Shown: in pieces, positions 54,710 to 63,224 of the stretch
Numbering within the stretch: position 1 is the stretch's first letter
Layout of the letters: each line of letters begins with the position of its first letter
From: Acidovorax sp.
GTDB lineage: Bacteria; Pseudomonadota; Gammaproteobacteria; Burkholderiales; Burkholderiaceae_C
Direction: 5' to 3'
Assembly (NCBI GenBank): GCA_031277855.1
Contig: JAITLO010000008.1
Location: forward strand, 1-64,000
DNA: 64,000 nt
Translations under genes and position numbers: made by a program
The notes under the pieces: model-generated
Told to the model about the DNA's origin: nothing
Database searches by the model: none
The model's input: the letters and a program-made list of their open reading frames with translations, nothing else

Positions 54710-56023
54710 ATGGTTACCGAACGCAACTCCAGGCCGGCAGATATGCAGCCGGACGAATCCAACGAATATGAACACGAAGCCGTACCGCTGCGCAGTAGAC
54801 GCAGTCTTTTGTCGATCACGACCGTGTGGCTGGGTTTCCCGATGATCATCACCTGTGCCATGACCGGCTCGTTGCTGGTGGCCAGCATGGGGTTCATGAA
54901 TGCAGTCTGGGCCATTCTTCTGGGCAACCTCATCCTTTTTGTGCTGGTCAGTGCAATTGGCTCGATCGGCGCCAAGACGGGGATGAACTTTGCCTTGCTC
55001 GCTAGCAACGTCTTCGGCAAGCGAGGCTATGTCACGGCTTCCGGCCTTCTGTCATTGCTGATTTTGGGCTGGTTTGCGGTGCAAGTCGGTTTCACGGGCA
55101 ATTTGCTGAAGGCCGCGTTTGGATACAACTACTTTCTTGTCTCTCTGGTGGCTGGCGTGCTTTATCTCGCCGTGACATTGATTGGCATACGAGGCCTGCA
55201 CTGGATTGGCCTGATCTCTGCCCCGCTGTTCCTGGCCGTCGGCATCTGGGCTTCGATTCATTCAATAGTGCATTCCGACTTTCACGCCATCCTGACCTAT
55301 GCAGGTTCCTACAAGGAAATGCCGATGGCCTTCGGCATCGCTTTGACCATGGTTGTCGGCCTGTTCATCGACGGCGCCATCGTGTCGCCCGACTTCAATC
55401 GCTGGGCCAGGAGCAGCAGGGACTCCACCATCGCTGCGTTCATCACGTTTCCGCTTGCCCACACCTTTGCATTGCTGACCGGTGGAATCATCACCGCAGC
55501 ATTGGCCAATCCGTCACCGGACCCTTTCGGCCTGGACAACATCTTTGGCTATGTTCTGAAGAACAGTTGGCCCTGGCTCTCGCCACTTGCCGTGATCTTC
55601 GCATTCCTGAGTTTCGGCTCGGTCTGTTCGCACAATCTCTACATGTCATCGGTCAATTGGTCGCGCATTGCCGGCATCAAAATGCGTACGGCCGCAACCT
55701 TTCTCGCGCTCATCGGCATCACGGTGGCTGCAGGCAACATCTGGTCCTACTTTGTGCCATGGCTGAATCTGCTGGGCATTCTGGTGCCCCCGGTCGGAGC
55801 AATCTTTCTGGTGCACTTCCATTTTCTGTCGACCGACCCGTTCAACCATTCCCAATGGCGGCCAACCGCGTTCTGGGCATGGGGTCTGGGTTCGCTGACG
55901 GCCTACCTCATCGATCACTTCATGCCGCAGATGTCGACCTCCATCTCGTCCTTCATCGCCGCCGGGCTGGCCTACTGGGTCATCGAAAACATCCGTGTGC
56001 GCCAGACAGTCGTGACCGAATGA
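54710..56023 (+). CDS. NCS1-family (CodB-like) cytosine/purine-type permease
   Basis: A transporter of 437 residues with about 12 membrane helices. STTVWLGFPMI-type first helix, IGAKTGMNFALLASNVFG (matching the NCS1 GxxxG..R segment), FIDGAIVSPDFNRWARSSRD and the C-terminal half suit the cytosine/purine/hydantoin symporter family. AAGGA lies ahead of the ATG at 54710. It follows the amidase by 59 bp and likely brings in that enzyme's substrate, such as a nitrogenous ring compound. No deaminase gene is present. Confidence 0.85.
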   Translation: MVTERNSRPADMQPDESNEYEHEAVPLRSRRSLLSITTVWLGFPMIITCAMTGSLLVASMGFMNAVWAILLGNLILFVLVSAIGSIGAKTGMNFALLASNVFGKRGYVTASGLLSLLILGWFAVQVGFTGNLLKAAFGYNYFLVSLVAGVLYLAVTLIGIRGLHWIGLISAPLFLAVGIWASIHSIVHSDFHAILTYAGSYKEMPMAFGIALTMVVGLFIDGAIVSPDFNRWARSSRDSTIAAFITFPLAHTFALLTGGIITAALANPSPDPFGLDNIFGYVLKNSWPWLSPLAVIFAFLSFGSVCSHNLYMSSVNWSRIAGIKMRTAATFLALIGITVAAGNIWSYFVPWLNLLGILVPPVGAIFLVHFHFLSTDPFNHSQWRPTAFWAWGLGSLTAYLIDHFMPQMSTSISSFIAAGLAYWVIENIRVRQTVVTE

Positions 56024-56028
56024 CGGCC

Positions 56029-56208
56029 TCAGCGCATGCCCAAAGTCGGGTGAGCCAGGAACGCCAAGTGGATGAACTGCAAGCTGGTATTGAGCCAGCG
56101 CTCGCAGCTCTTCCACAGCCTCCTGTTTTTCTTCAACCACGCAAAGCTGCGTTCGACGATCCAGTGCCTGGGCATGAGCTTGAATGTGCGCAGTTTGCTC
56201 AAAATCCA
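56029..56208 (-). pseudogene. IS5-family transposase, C-terminal remnant
   Basis: The last 60 or so codons of an IS5-type DDE transposase: MPRHWIVERSFAWLKKNRRL, then WKSCERWLNTSLQFIHLAFL and a stop. The E of the catalytic triad lies in VERSF. Upstream of about 56208 the homology disappears, so the gene is truncated. It ends 5 bp after the permease stop and marks the right boundary of the accessory islet. Confidence 0.85.
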
Positions 56209-56657
56209 ATCCACCTTTGGTATCCCTGCAAAAAAAGAAAACCCACCGAGCAGGGGCTGGGTGGGCAAAGTCGCATGGAGCGACTCACAAGGAAGAAAGA
56301 GCCGGTGCCTTGCGGCAGCCTGGGAAAAGAGAAGGGAGGATGGAGGAGGAGACTCCCAGACCCGGCGATAAAACAAACCGCAGCACCCAATGAAGTAGAT
56401 GCTCTGGTTTGGCCCGGTTGGCACCGGGCATGGCTAGGAAGGTTTCACGTCATTACTTTCGTTGCATATGAATACGACGCGCAAGTAGGACTTGGCGCGG
56501 AAATATGTCAGGAAATAACCTCTGAGCGAGCTGCTGCTCGAGTGCACCAGGGGAGTACCTGGTGCAGTGGGCCAAGGTCACCGCAGGTTGTCAGATTGCT
56601 CCCTGCTGCATGGCATCACACGCTGGTTGGCGCAATGCGAAGCCATGGAATCCGGCG
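56209..56657. other. Non-coding region between IS5 remnant and the AraC gene
   Basis: About 450 bp with no convincing gene. It holds an imperfect inverted repeat AACCCACC..GGGTGGGC near 56236-56262 and a GCCCGG/CCGGGC hairpin near 56413-56430. Open frames that cross it show no family resemblance. It may be degraded DNA from the islet boundary. Confidence 0.45.
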
Positions 56658-57440
56658 TCACTGCGGCATGGCTAACGCAATCTCAGTCTTTGGATGTGCC
56701 ATGTCACCAAGGCTGCAGACATGTGGGGAAGGTTGGTAGTGGCCCGGGCTGACCCCAAAGCTGCGCTTGAAGGCGCGGCTCAGGTGGCTTTGGTCGGTAA
56801 AGCCCGCGTCCAGCGCCGCATCGGCAATGGCTTGTCCGGCACGCAAATACGCGCGTGCCAGGTTCAGGCGCTGTAGCAAGCGATGGGTTTGGGGCGGTAC
56901 GCCATGCTGCAGCTTGAACTGCCTGGCGTAGTGCTCTCGGCTGAGGCCATAGGCCGAAGCGGCCTCGCGCACGCTGGCAGTGGGCTGTATCTGCAGCTGT
57001 TCTCTGCTGGGTGCTGCGGTGCATGGCACTGTGCACTCGGGCCTGTGTTGCGCCAGCACAGCCAGTACATCCTCCCGGCAGTGCAGCCTTCCTGCCAGCC
57101 ATGTCTGGTGCAGCTGTGCACGCAAGCGTTGCTGTGCATGGCGTGCTGCAGGCAGATAGGCGTTGATGCACAGCAGCTCCTGCGCCTCGGCCAGCGAGTG
57201 GTGGACCGTGCCTGCGGGGATGAGCAGGGTCTGGCCTGCCTCTGCGCTGAACAGCGTGTCGCCCACCGCAATGCGCCTGCGGCCTTGCAGCACGATGACG
57301 AGCTGATCTTCCGTGTGGAAATGCGCTGGCAGCGCAACCTGTCGGCCCTGAACCTGGCAGGTCTCCACCGCACCCTGTGTGGGCGATGGCCAATAGCGCC
57401 ATGTGGGCTGCCATGTTGCGAGCTGCTCTGCTGTCGTCAT
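56658..57440 (-). CDS. AraC-family transcriptional regulator
   Basis: A regulator of 260 residues with an N-terminal cupin-like sensor (FHTEDQLVIVLQGRRRIAVG, LIPAGTVHHS) and a C-terminal double helix-turn-helix (VREAASAYGLSREHYARQFK, then AIADAALDAGFTDQSHLSRA and SFGVSPGHY). The ATG at 57438-57440 gives a normal N-terminus. Its target is not evident; the divergent small gene is one candidate. Confidence 0.9.
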   Translation of the reverse strand: MTTAEQLATWQPTWRYWPSPTQGAVETCQVQGRQVALPAHFHTEDQLVIVLQGRRRIAVGDTLFSAEAGQTLLIPAGTVHHSLAEAQELLCINAYLPAARHAQQRLRAQLHQTWLAGRLHCREDVLAVLAQHRPECTVPCTAAPSREQLQIQPTASVREAASAYGLSREHYARQFKLQHGVPPQTHRLLQRLNLARAYLRAGQAIADAALDAGFTDQSHLSRAFKRSFGVSPGHYQPSPHVCSLGDMAHPKTEIALAMPQ

Positions 57441-57556
57441 GGGCAGCCATGATAGAGCGAGGGTGCATGGGGAGCACCATGAAGGCAGAATGCTGCACAG
57501 CAGGCACAGGCCTGAGATCGCCAGCACGCGACAATTTAAAGATTCCCTCCCAGCCC

Positions 57557-57982
57557 ATGCGTGTCGACCCACATTCCACCGCTACCTCCATGATCGGCTT
57601 GAAGCAGGCTGCGCACGCCATGCTGACCAAGCAGGAGCTGCATACCCTGGCAGACGGGTTGCTGGTGCAAGACCGCACGGCCATCGATGACTGCATTGCG
57701 TTTGTGCTGGCAGAGACCAGGGGGCTGTGGCACGGCCGGGCCAGGGCAATGATGTGCCGGCGCTTGAAGCATTGCGCCCTGGGGCGTACCCATAGCACCC
57801 AGCTGCTGCGCTGCATCTTGCAGCGCTTGCAGACGGGGACGTTTTCTGAGCAGTTCAAGGACCAGCTGCGCCTGGCCATGCACCTGAATGCCAAGCAAAC
57901 CCTGGCGGCAGGCGAAGAGGCCCAGGCCAGCAGCCGGCCCCATGTGCGGCGTTATGCCTTGTGGCTGGCTTCCTTGCCCTGA
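57557..57982 (+). CDS. Hypothetical protein
   Basis: A 141-residue protein that I do not recognise. It looks soluble, helical and rather basic, with MLTKQELHTLADGLLVQDRT near the N-terminus and an RPHVRRYALWLASLP end. The ATG at 57557 is the most plausible start because preceding codons overlap the divergent AraC gene. A strong terminator follows, which supports that it is a real gene. Confidence 0.55.
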   Translation: MRVDPHSTATSMIGLKQAAHAMLTKQELHTLADGLLVQDRTAIDDCIAFVLAETRGLWHGRARAMMCRRLKHCALGRTHSTQLLRCILQRLQTGTFSEQFKDQLRLAMHLNAKQTLAAGEEAQASSRPHVRRYALWLASLP

Positions 57983-58003
57983 TGGGTCTGCTGCCTTCCA
58001 AAC

Positions 58004-58035
58004 AAAAAATGGACTTCGCTAAAAGTCCATTTTTG
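58004..58035. terminator. Bidirectional terminator between the hypothetical gene and thiE
   Basis: AAAAATGGACTT/AAGTCCATTTTT around a 6-base loop, with A- and T-runs serving both convergent genes. Confidence 0.87.
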
Positions 58036-58082
58036 ATAGCTGCTTCTGTATATGCAGAGCGCTTTACCGGCTGCCTGGATGC
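58036..58082. repeat. Short intergenic repeat (ATAGCTGCTT type)
   Basis: ATAGCTGCTTCTGTATATGC followed by a GCGCTTT..GGC half; similar pieces occur at 44076-44122 and 59899-59955. It fills the space between terminator and the thiE stop. Confidence 0.45.
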
Positions 58083-59048
58083 TTATTTGTGCAGCCGTGC
58101 CATCAAGTCGTGTGCAGCGGCTTCGGGGTCGGGCGCATTCACCAGCGCACGCACCACGGCAATTGAGCCCACGCCGGTGGCTGCCACTTCGGCAAACTGC
58201 TCGGCCGCAATGCCGCCAATGGCCACCAGTGGGTAGGCCTGCATCAGCCTCACATAGGCCTGCAAGCGGGCCATGCCCTGGGGGGCGGTGGCCATTTTCT
58301 TGAGCGTGGTGGGGAAGACGGCGCCCAGTGCGATATAGCTGGGCTGCACGGCATGGGCCCGCACCATTTCGGCATAGCCATGGGTGCTGACACCCAGGCG
58401 CAGGCCGCTGGCATGGATGGCTGCGAGCTGCTCGCCAGCCAGTGCGTCCAGGTCTTCCTGGCCCACATGGATGCCGTAGGCACCGGCGTCGATGGCGGCT
58501 TGCCAATGGTCGTTGATGAACAGCAGGGCATTCGTGCCTTGGACGGCTTGCACGGCGGCCTGCACCTCGGCGCGTATGGCCCCCTGGTCTTCGCTCTTGA
58601 AGCGTAGTTGCACCGTGGGCACGCCGGCGCGGGCCATGCGGCCCACCCATTCGGCCGTGGGCAGCACGCCGTACAGGCCCAGCTGGCGCGGGCAGGCGGG
58701 GAAGGCCTGGATCATTGGGGTCTGGGCCATAGGGGCCTGGGCGGGATCGGCGTGGTTCAAGCCAAAGTCTTGCGGATCGTCCGGCCAGTGCGTCACATCA
58801 AAGTGGTTGGTCCGCTCGGTCTGGCGCTGCCAGGCCTGGGCCAGGCATTCGGCATCCACGGCGATAAAGCCCAGGCGGCTGCAGGCCTGCAGCGCAGCCA
58901 GATAGGCTGGCTCATGGCGCAGCGCGGGCGGCGTGGGCTGGGGCAGCAGTTCCACGGAGTTGGCATCGTGGTGCAGGCGCGCGCCAAAGGTGGCGCTGTG
59001 GTGGTGGACGATGGCGTCCGCCAGGGCCTGGATTTCATCGGCTTGCAT
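58083..59048 (-). CDS. thiE: Thiamine-phosphate synthase with N-terminal extension
   Basis: ThiE joins the pyrimidine and thiazole moieties to thiamine phosphate. The C-terminal 200 residues carry the TIM-barrel signature: VPTVQLRFKSED, LLFINDHWQAAIDAGAYGIHVGQEDL split by its turn, LGVSTHGYAEM, YIALGAVFPTTLKK and GGI..GVGSIAVVRAL. About 120 residues precede this fold and are not part of the usual ~210-residue enzyme; their role is unclear. The ATG is at 59046-59048, 12 bp after the thiG stop. It is the last gene of the thiO-S-G-E operon. Confidence 0.88.
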   Translation of the reverse strand: MQADEIQALADAIVHHHSATFGARLHHDANSVELLPQPTPPALRHEPAYLAALQACSRLGFIAVDAECLAQAWQRQTERTNHFDVTHWPDDPQDFGLNHADPAQAPMAQTPMIQAFPACPRQLGLYGVLPTAEWVGRMARAGVPTVQLRFKSEDQGAIRAEVQAAVQAVQGTNALLFINDHWQAAIDAGAYGIHVGQEDLDALAGEQLAAIHASGLRLGVSTHGYAEMVRAHAVQPSYIALGAVFPTTLKKMATAPQGMARLQAYVRLMQAYPLVAIGGIAAEQFAEVAATGVGSIAVVRALVNAPDPEAAAHDLMARLHK

Positions 59049-59059
59049 GGCGTCTCTCT

Positions 59060-59884
59060 TCAAGCGTGGTGCCAGAAAGGCGTGCCCAGCACGGGCGTGC
59101 TGGGCTGGGCTGCGGATTGCTCGGCCATGGTGCCGGCCAGATAGCCATCACGGCCGGCCTGCACGGCGTCGGCAAAGGCGCCAGCCATGCGCACCGGGTC
59201 TTCGGACAGGGCCACGGCGGTGTTCAGCAGCACGGCGTCAAAGCCCCATTCCATCACCGTGCAGGCATGGCTGGGGCGGCCCAGGCCGGCGTCCACAATC
59301 AGCGGCACGGAAAGGCGCTCGCGCAGCATCTGCATGGCATAGGGGTTGGCGGGGCCGCGGCCGGTGCCAATGGGGGCGGCCCAGGGCATGACGGCCTGGC
59401 AGCCCACATCCACCAGGCGCTGGCACAGCACCAGGTCTTCGGTGCAATAGGGCAGAACCTGGAAGCCGTCCTTGATCAGCATGGAGGCGGCTTCCACCAG
59501 ATTCAGCGTATCGGGTTGCAGCGTGTAGTCGTCGCCAATCAGCTCCAGCTTGATCCAGGGCGTCTGAAAGACTTCACGCGCCATTTGCGCCGTGGTCACG
59601 GCTTCCTGGATGGTCATGCAGCCGGCGGTGTTGGGCAGCACGGGCACGTTCAGCTTGCGCAGCAACTCCCAGAAGCTGGCACCGGTTTCGGCCACCTCGG
59701 CGGCATTGCTGCCTTGGCGGCGCAGCGAGGCCGTGACCATGGCCGGCTTGGCGCGGGTCACAGCGGCCTCCAGCACGGCGGGCGAGGGGTAGCGCGAGGT
59801 GCCCAGCAGCAGGCGGCTGTGAAAGGTCTGGCCGTAGAGCGTGAGGCTGTCGGCGGAGGGCGAGGCGTTGGTGTTGCTGGACAT
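59060..59884 (-). CDS. thiG: Thiazole synthase ThiG
   Basis: ThiG forms the thiazole phosphate ring from deoxyxylulose phosphate, a glycine-derived imine and ThiS thiocarboxylate. The 274 residues include [13 protein letters not shown], the Schiff-base lysine Lys112 in [25 protein letters not shown] and [15 protein letters not shown] at 59882-59884 follows GAGA. It lies between thiS and thiE. Confidence 0.95.
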   Translation of the reverse strand: MSSNTNASPSADSLTLYGQTFHSRLLLGTSRYPSPAVLEAAVTRAKPAMVTASLRRQGSNAAEVAETGASFWELLRKLNVPVLPNTAGCMTIQEAVTTAQMAREVFQTPWIKLELIGDDYTLQPDTLNLVEAASMLIKDGFQVLPYCTEDLVLCQRLVDVGCQAVMPWAAPIGTGRGPANPYAMQMLRERLSVPLIVDAGLGRPSHACTVMEWGFDAVLLNTAVALSEDPVRMAGAFADAVQAGRDGYLAGTMAEQSAAQPSTPVLGTPFWHHA

Positions 59885-59898
59885 GGTGTTCTCTTGAA

Positions 59899-59955
59899 TC
59901 AATAGCTGCCTGTGCAGGCGTAGCAAGCGCTAGCGGCCTGTTTGATGCATAAAAC
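59899..59955. repeat. Short intergenic repeat (ATAGCTGCCT type)
   Basis: ATAGCTGCCTGTGCAGGCG, a GCAAGCGCTAGCGG palindrome and a TTTGATGC end. Related to copies at 44076-44122 and 58036-58082. It sits between thiS and thiG. Confidence 0.45.
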
Positions 59956-59984
59956 TGCAGCGCAGGCCGTGGGTGTGAGCAGGT

Positions 59985-60182
59985 TTAGCCCCCGGTGACC
60001 GGCGCAATGATTTCGATGCGGTCGCCCTCGGCCAGGGCATGGGTGCTATAGCGGCTGTTGGGCACAAAGCCGGTGTTCACCGCCACGGCAAAGGGCGGCT
60101 GGGCCTGCCAGTGGGCCACGGCATCGGCCACGGTGGCGTGGTCTGGCAGTTCCACAGATTGCTGGTTGATGGTGATGTGCAT
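59985..60182 (-). CDS. thiS: Sulfur carrier protein ThiS
   Basis: A 65-residue ubiquitin-like protein ending in the obligatory GG, whose thiocarboxylate donates sulfur to the thiazole ring. MHITINQQSVELPD, FAVAVNTGFVPNSRY and GDRIEIIAPVTGG fit the family. ATG at 60180-60182. Confidence 0.93.
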   Translation of the reverse strand: MHITINQQSVELPDHATVADAVAHWQAQPPFAVAVNTGFVPNSRYSTHALAEGDRIEIIAPVTGG

Positions 60183-60239
60183 GGCGGTCACTCGAAAAAA
60201 CAGTGGCAAGGCGGTGTGTGCGGGTCGTGGAGCGTGCTC

Positions 60240-61352
60240 TCAGGCCTGGTGCACCGGAACCTCGAATTGTCGCGCCAACTCGCTGCTGCCGCTGCGCAAC
60301 AGCTGCAATGTCATGTCCAGCATGGCGGGTGAAATCATGAAGCCATGGCGGTACAGGCCGTTGACCTGTAGCACACGGTCATCCAGCCAGCGCAGCGCGG
60401 GCAGGTTGTCGGGCAGGGTGGGGCGGCATTGGGTGGCAATTTCCAGAATGCGCGCCTCGGCAAAGCCGGAGTGCACGGTGTAGAGGGCGCTGAGCAGCTC
60501 CATGGTGGAGCGCAGGCTGGCAGGGCCCATATCGTCGGACTCGATCTCGGTGGCACCGATCACAAAGACATGGTCCTGCTTGGGTGCGATGTACAGCGGG
60601 TAGCGCGGGTGCACCAGGCGGGTGGGGCGTTGCAGCGTGACCTCGGGCGCATGCACGCGCACCACCTCGCCGCGCACGCCGCGCAGGGCGCTCCACTGGG
60701 TGCGGGCGCCCAGGCCGCGGCAGTCCAGCACCAGATCGGGCTGACCGGTTTGGCCGGGGGTGAAGTCCGTGGTTTCGCGTGCGGTGTGCCAATGGAAGCT
60801 CACGCCCAGGCCTTGCAGCGTGGATTCGAGTGCTGCCAGCAGTTGGCGGTTGTCCAGCTGGCCTTCGCCGGGCAGGTACACGCCTTGCTGAAAGCGGCCT
60901 TGCAGCGCGGGCTCCACCCGGGCCATGTGGGCGGCATCCACGTTTTCCAGCGCGGGCAGGCTGGGGTTGATGCGGCGGTTTTTCTCGAACAGGCCGCACA
61001 GGCGGGCCGCGTCGGGCGCGTCCTGGCGGTGCCAGACCACCAGGGTGCCGTTTTGCTGGAAATAGACCGGCGCATCCAGCTGGGCAATCAATTCGGGCCA
61101 GCGCGTCAGCGCGTACTGGCCCATACGCACAACGCCGGGCTCGGTGATGGCGGACTCGGCCAGCGGGGCCAGCATGGCGGCGGCCACGCGGGCGGCAGCA
61201 CCATCGGCCTCGGGGCCCTTGGCTTCAAAGACTTGCACGCGGTGTCCTTCACGCGCCAGCTCCAGTGCGAGCAGGCGGCCCATGAGGCCAGCGCCCAAAA
61301 TGGCGATATGGGAAGGTGCGGTGAGAGCGTGCATGGTGTGTTCGTCGTCCAT
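60240..61352 (-). CDS. thiO: Glycine oxidase ThiO
   Basis: ThiO oxidises glycine to the imine that ThiG uses; aerobic bacteria use it in place of ThiH. The 370-residue FAD enzyme has the Rossmann motif IAILGAGLMGRLLALELARE, AAAMLAPLAES and a C-terminal DAO-type GLYRHGFMISPAM. ATG at 61350-61352 or at 61332-61334 are both possible; neither has a clear ribosome-binding site, which suits control by the riboswitch just upstream. First gene of the operon. Confidence 0.92.
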   Translation of the reverse strand: MDDEHTMHALTAPSHIAILGAGLMGRLLALELAREGHRVQVFEAKGPEADGAAARVAAAMLAPLAESAITEPGVVRMGQYALTRWPELIAQLDAPVYFQQNGTLVVWHRQDAPDAARLCGLFEKNRRINPSLPALENVDAAHMARVEPALQGRFQQGVYLPGEGQLDNRQLLAALESTLQGLGVSFHWHTARETTDFTPGQTGQPDLVLDCRGLGARTQWSALRGVRGEVVRVHAPEVTLQRPTRLVHPRYPLYIAPKQDHVFVIGATEIESDDMGPASLRSTMELLSALYTVHSGFAEARILEIATQCRPTLPDNLPALRWLDDRVLQVNGLYRHGFMISPAMLDMTLQLLRSGSSELARQFEVPVHQA

Positions 61353-61420
61353 GGAAAAAGGCAAAACATTCCAGGACCAAACGGGGTGGCAAAGCCTGCA
61401 GCAGGCCACCGACTGTGAAA

Positions 61421-61607
61421 CTCCCCACGCCAGCATGATCTGGATCGGGTGTCGGGGCCACGGTGCACAGTGTGCGTGCACAGGCCCCAGGGTCTGTTCT
61501 CAGTCGCCGCCACTGCCGTTGCCGGTAGTCTCCGTTGCAGATCAGCCCAGCGTATCGAGAGATGCGCGGTGGATGAGGTGCAGCGGACGTGGAGGGACAC
61601 CCCTGTT
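61421..61607 (-). ncRNA. TPP riboswitch (THI element)
   Basis: On the minus strand the conserved pieces appear in order: ACAGGGGTGTCC, a long P3-type insertion, CTGAGAACAGACCC, a variable stem, then ACCCGATCCAGATCATGCTG and GCGTGGGGAG. Thiamine pyrophosphate binding would shut down thiO-thiS-thiG-thiE. The 3' end is about 70 bases before the thiO start, room for a switch acting on translation or termination. Confidence 0.93.
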
Positions 61608-61622
61608 TCGTCCGTGAGCGGC

Positions 61623-61632
61623 CATTACAGCA
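61623..61632 (-). promoter_or_regulatory. Candidate extended -10 promoter of the thi operon
   Basis: On the minus strand TGCTGTAATGG resembles an extended -10 element (TGN ahead of TGTAAT), 16-20 bases upstream of the riboswitch. No good -35 is visible. Confidence 0.3.
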
Positions 61633-61695
61633 CAAGCCACATGCCAGCACGGGCTTGTCTGCGCAAGCCTTGGCTTGGGTCATAATTTTTGACCT

Positions 61696-62547
61696 ATGAC
61701 TCCACAGAAATCTTCTGCGCAGCACAACGCCCCGCGTTATGTGCGTGTGCTGTCCATTGCGGGCTCCGACAGCGGTGGCGGTGCCGGCATCCAGGCCGAC
61801 CTCAAGACCTTCAGCGCCCTGGGCTGCTACGGCATGACGGCGATTGCCGCCATCACGGTGCAGAACACGCTGGGTGTGACGGGCATACACAGCATTCCCG
61901 TGGACATTCTGCGGGGGCAGATTGATGCGGTGGTGGAAGACATAGGCGTGGATGCCGTCAAAATCGGCATGTTGGCCACGCCCGAGGTGGTGCGCACCGT
62001 GGCCGATGCGCTGCGCCGCCATCAGCTGACCCAGGTGGTGCTGGACCCGGTGATGGTAGCCACCAGCGGCGACCGCCTGATTGCCGCCGAGACCAAGGAT
62101 GTGCTGGTGCGCGAGCTGTTTCCGCTGGCCACGGTGGTGACGCCAAATCTGGACGAAGCCAGCTTGCTGATTGGCCGGCCCATCGATGGCATTGATGGCC
62201 TGGAAGACGCCGCCCGCGACCTGCTGGCGCTGGGCGCGCCGGCCGTGGTGGTCAAGGGCGGGCATCTACCTGGCGACTGGGTGGTGGACCTGCTGGCCCG
62301 CAAGGACGGCCTGCGCCGCACGCTGGAGTCGCCACGCATTGCCACGCACAACGGCCATGGAACGGGCTGCACACTGTCCTCGGCCATTGCGGCCTATCTG
62401 GCTCAGGGATTGCCGCTGGAAGATGCGGTGGCTGATGCGCGCAGCTATATCCTGGAGGCGATTCGCAGCGGTGCGGCTGTGCGTACCGGACATGGACACG
62501 GCCCCCTCAACCACGGCCACGCTCCTTTGGCTCAGATCATTCGATAG
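61696..62547 (+). CDS. thiD: Hydroxymethylpyrimidine/phosphomethylpyrimidine kinase
   Basis: ThiD phosphorylates HMP twice to give the pyrimidine partner for ThiE. In the 283 residues: VLSIAGSDSGGGAGIQADLK at the N-terminus, VKIGMLATPEVV, LDPVMVATSGDRL, and the anion-hole GHGTGCTLSSAI near 218-229. It is divergent from the thiO operon and does not have its own visible TPP element. Confidence 0.96.
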   Translation: MTPQKSSAQHNAPRYVRVLSIAGSDSGGGAGIQADLKTFSALGCYGMTAIAAITVQNTLGVTGIHSIPVDILRGQIDAVVEDIGVDAVKIGMLATPEVVRTVADALRRHQLTQVVLDPVMVATSGDRLIAAETKDVLVRELFPLATVVTPNLDEASLLIGRPIDGIDGLEDAARDLLALGAPAVVVKGGHLPGDWVVDLLARKDGLRRTLESPRIATHNGHGTGCTLSSAIAAYLAQGLPLEDAVADARSYILEAIRSGAAVRTGHGHGPLNHGHAPLAQIIR

Positions 62548-62752
62548 TTTGGGGCTGCGCCTCTTGTGGAGGCGGCCATACAGCGCTTCATGCGTTGTTG
62601 CTTGCCTTTGCCGTACCAAAGTACTGTCTGCAGGCCAGCGCCGCGCCTGAAGCGCTGTCTGGCCGTTGGGGCTGGGCATCAAGGCCCACTGCATTGCGGA
62701 GGCTCGCTCCGGCAGGCCGTAAATACCAGCAGACCTTTAATATCCTCTGCAT

Positions 62753-62794
62753 AAAAAACACCCCGCAGGGCTTGGGCCTTGCGGGGTGTTTTTT
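62753..62794. terminator. Strong bidirectional terminator between thiD and exbD
   Basis: AAAAAACACCCCGCA and TGCGGGGTGTTTTTT arms around a short loop, 14 bp past the exbD stop. The 200 bp between thiD and this terminator contain no gene, only GC-rich sequence with a small GCCTC/GAGGC hairpin. Confidence 0.87.
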
Positions 62795-62807
62795 GTGGGG
62801 TAGCAGC

Positions 62808-63221
62808 TTATTTGCTGGCGGGGTCGGTCACAAAGCCAATCTTGCGCACGCCGGCAGATTGGGCTGCGGCCATGGCCTGGGCCACGCGCTCGTAGCGCAC
62901 TTCCTTGTCGCCGTGGATGTGCAGATCGGGCTGCGGGTCCTTGGCGGCTTCGGCCTGCAGGCGGGTCTTGAGCTCCTCGTCGGAGATGGCTTCCTTGTTC
63001 CAGTGGTACTGGCCATCGGCCGTGATGGACAGGCTGATGTTTTGTGGCTTGACCTGTTCTGGCTCGTTGTTGGCACGCGGCAGATCCACATTGACCGCGT
63101 GCTTCATGACCGGAATGGTGATGATGAAGACGATGAGCAGCACCAACATGACGTCCACCAGGGGCGTCATATTGATTTCATTCATCACGTCATCGCTGTC
63201 GTCTTGGGTGCCGAAGGACAT
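62808..63221 (-). CDS. exbD: Biopolymer transport protein ExbD
   Basis: ExbD (137 residues) works with ExbB to power TonB. One N-terminal membrane helix (MTPLVDVMLVLLIVFIITIP) contains the proton-carrying aspartate of VDVMLV; the rest is a small periplasmic domain. MNEINMTPLVD is the family signature. TAA of exbB lies 3 bp ahead of its ATG. Confidence 0.93.
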   Translation of the reverse strand: MSFGTQDDSDDVMNEINMTPLVDVMLVLLIVFIITIPVMKHAVNVDLPRANNEPEQVKPQNISLSITADGQYHWNKEAISDEELKTRLQAEAAKDPQPDLHIHGDKEVRYERVAQAMAAAQSAGVRKIGFVTDPASK

Positions 63222-63224
63222 GGC

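Noticed and set aside
56020..56660. Right attachment site of the islet (copy of the tRNA-His 3' end)
   Set aside because: I looked for the AGCCCCATCAGCCACC end downstream of the islet and did not find it, so integrase-type insertion is not supported.
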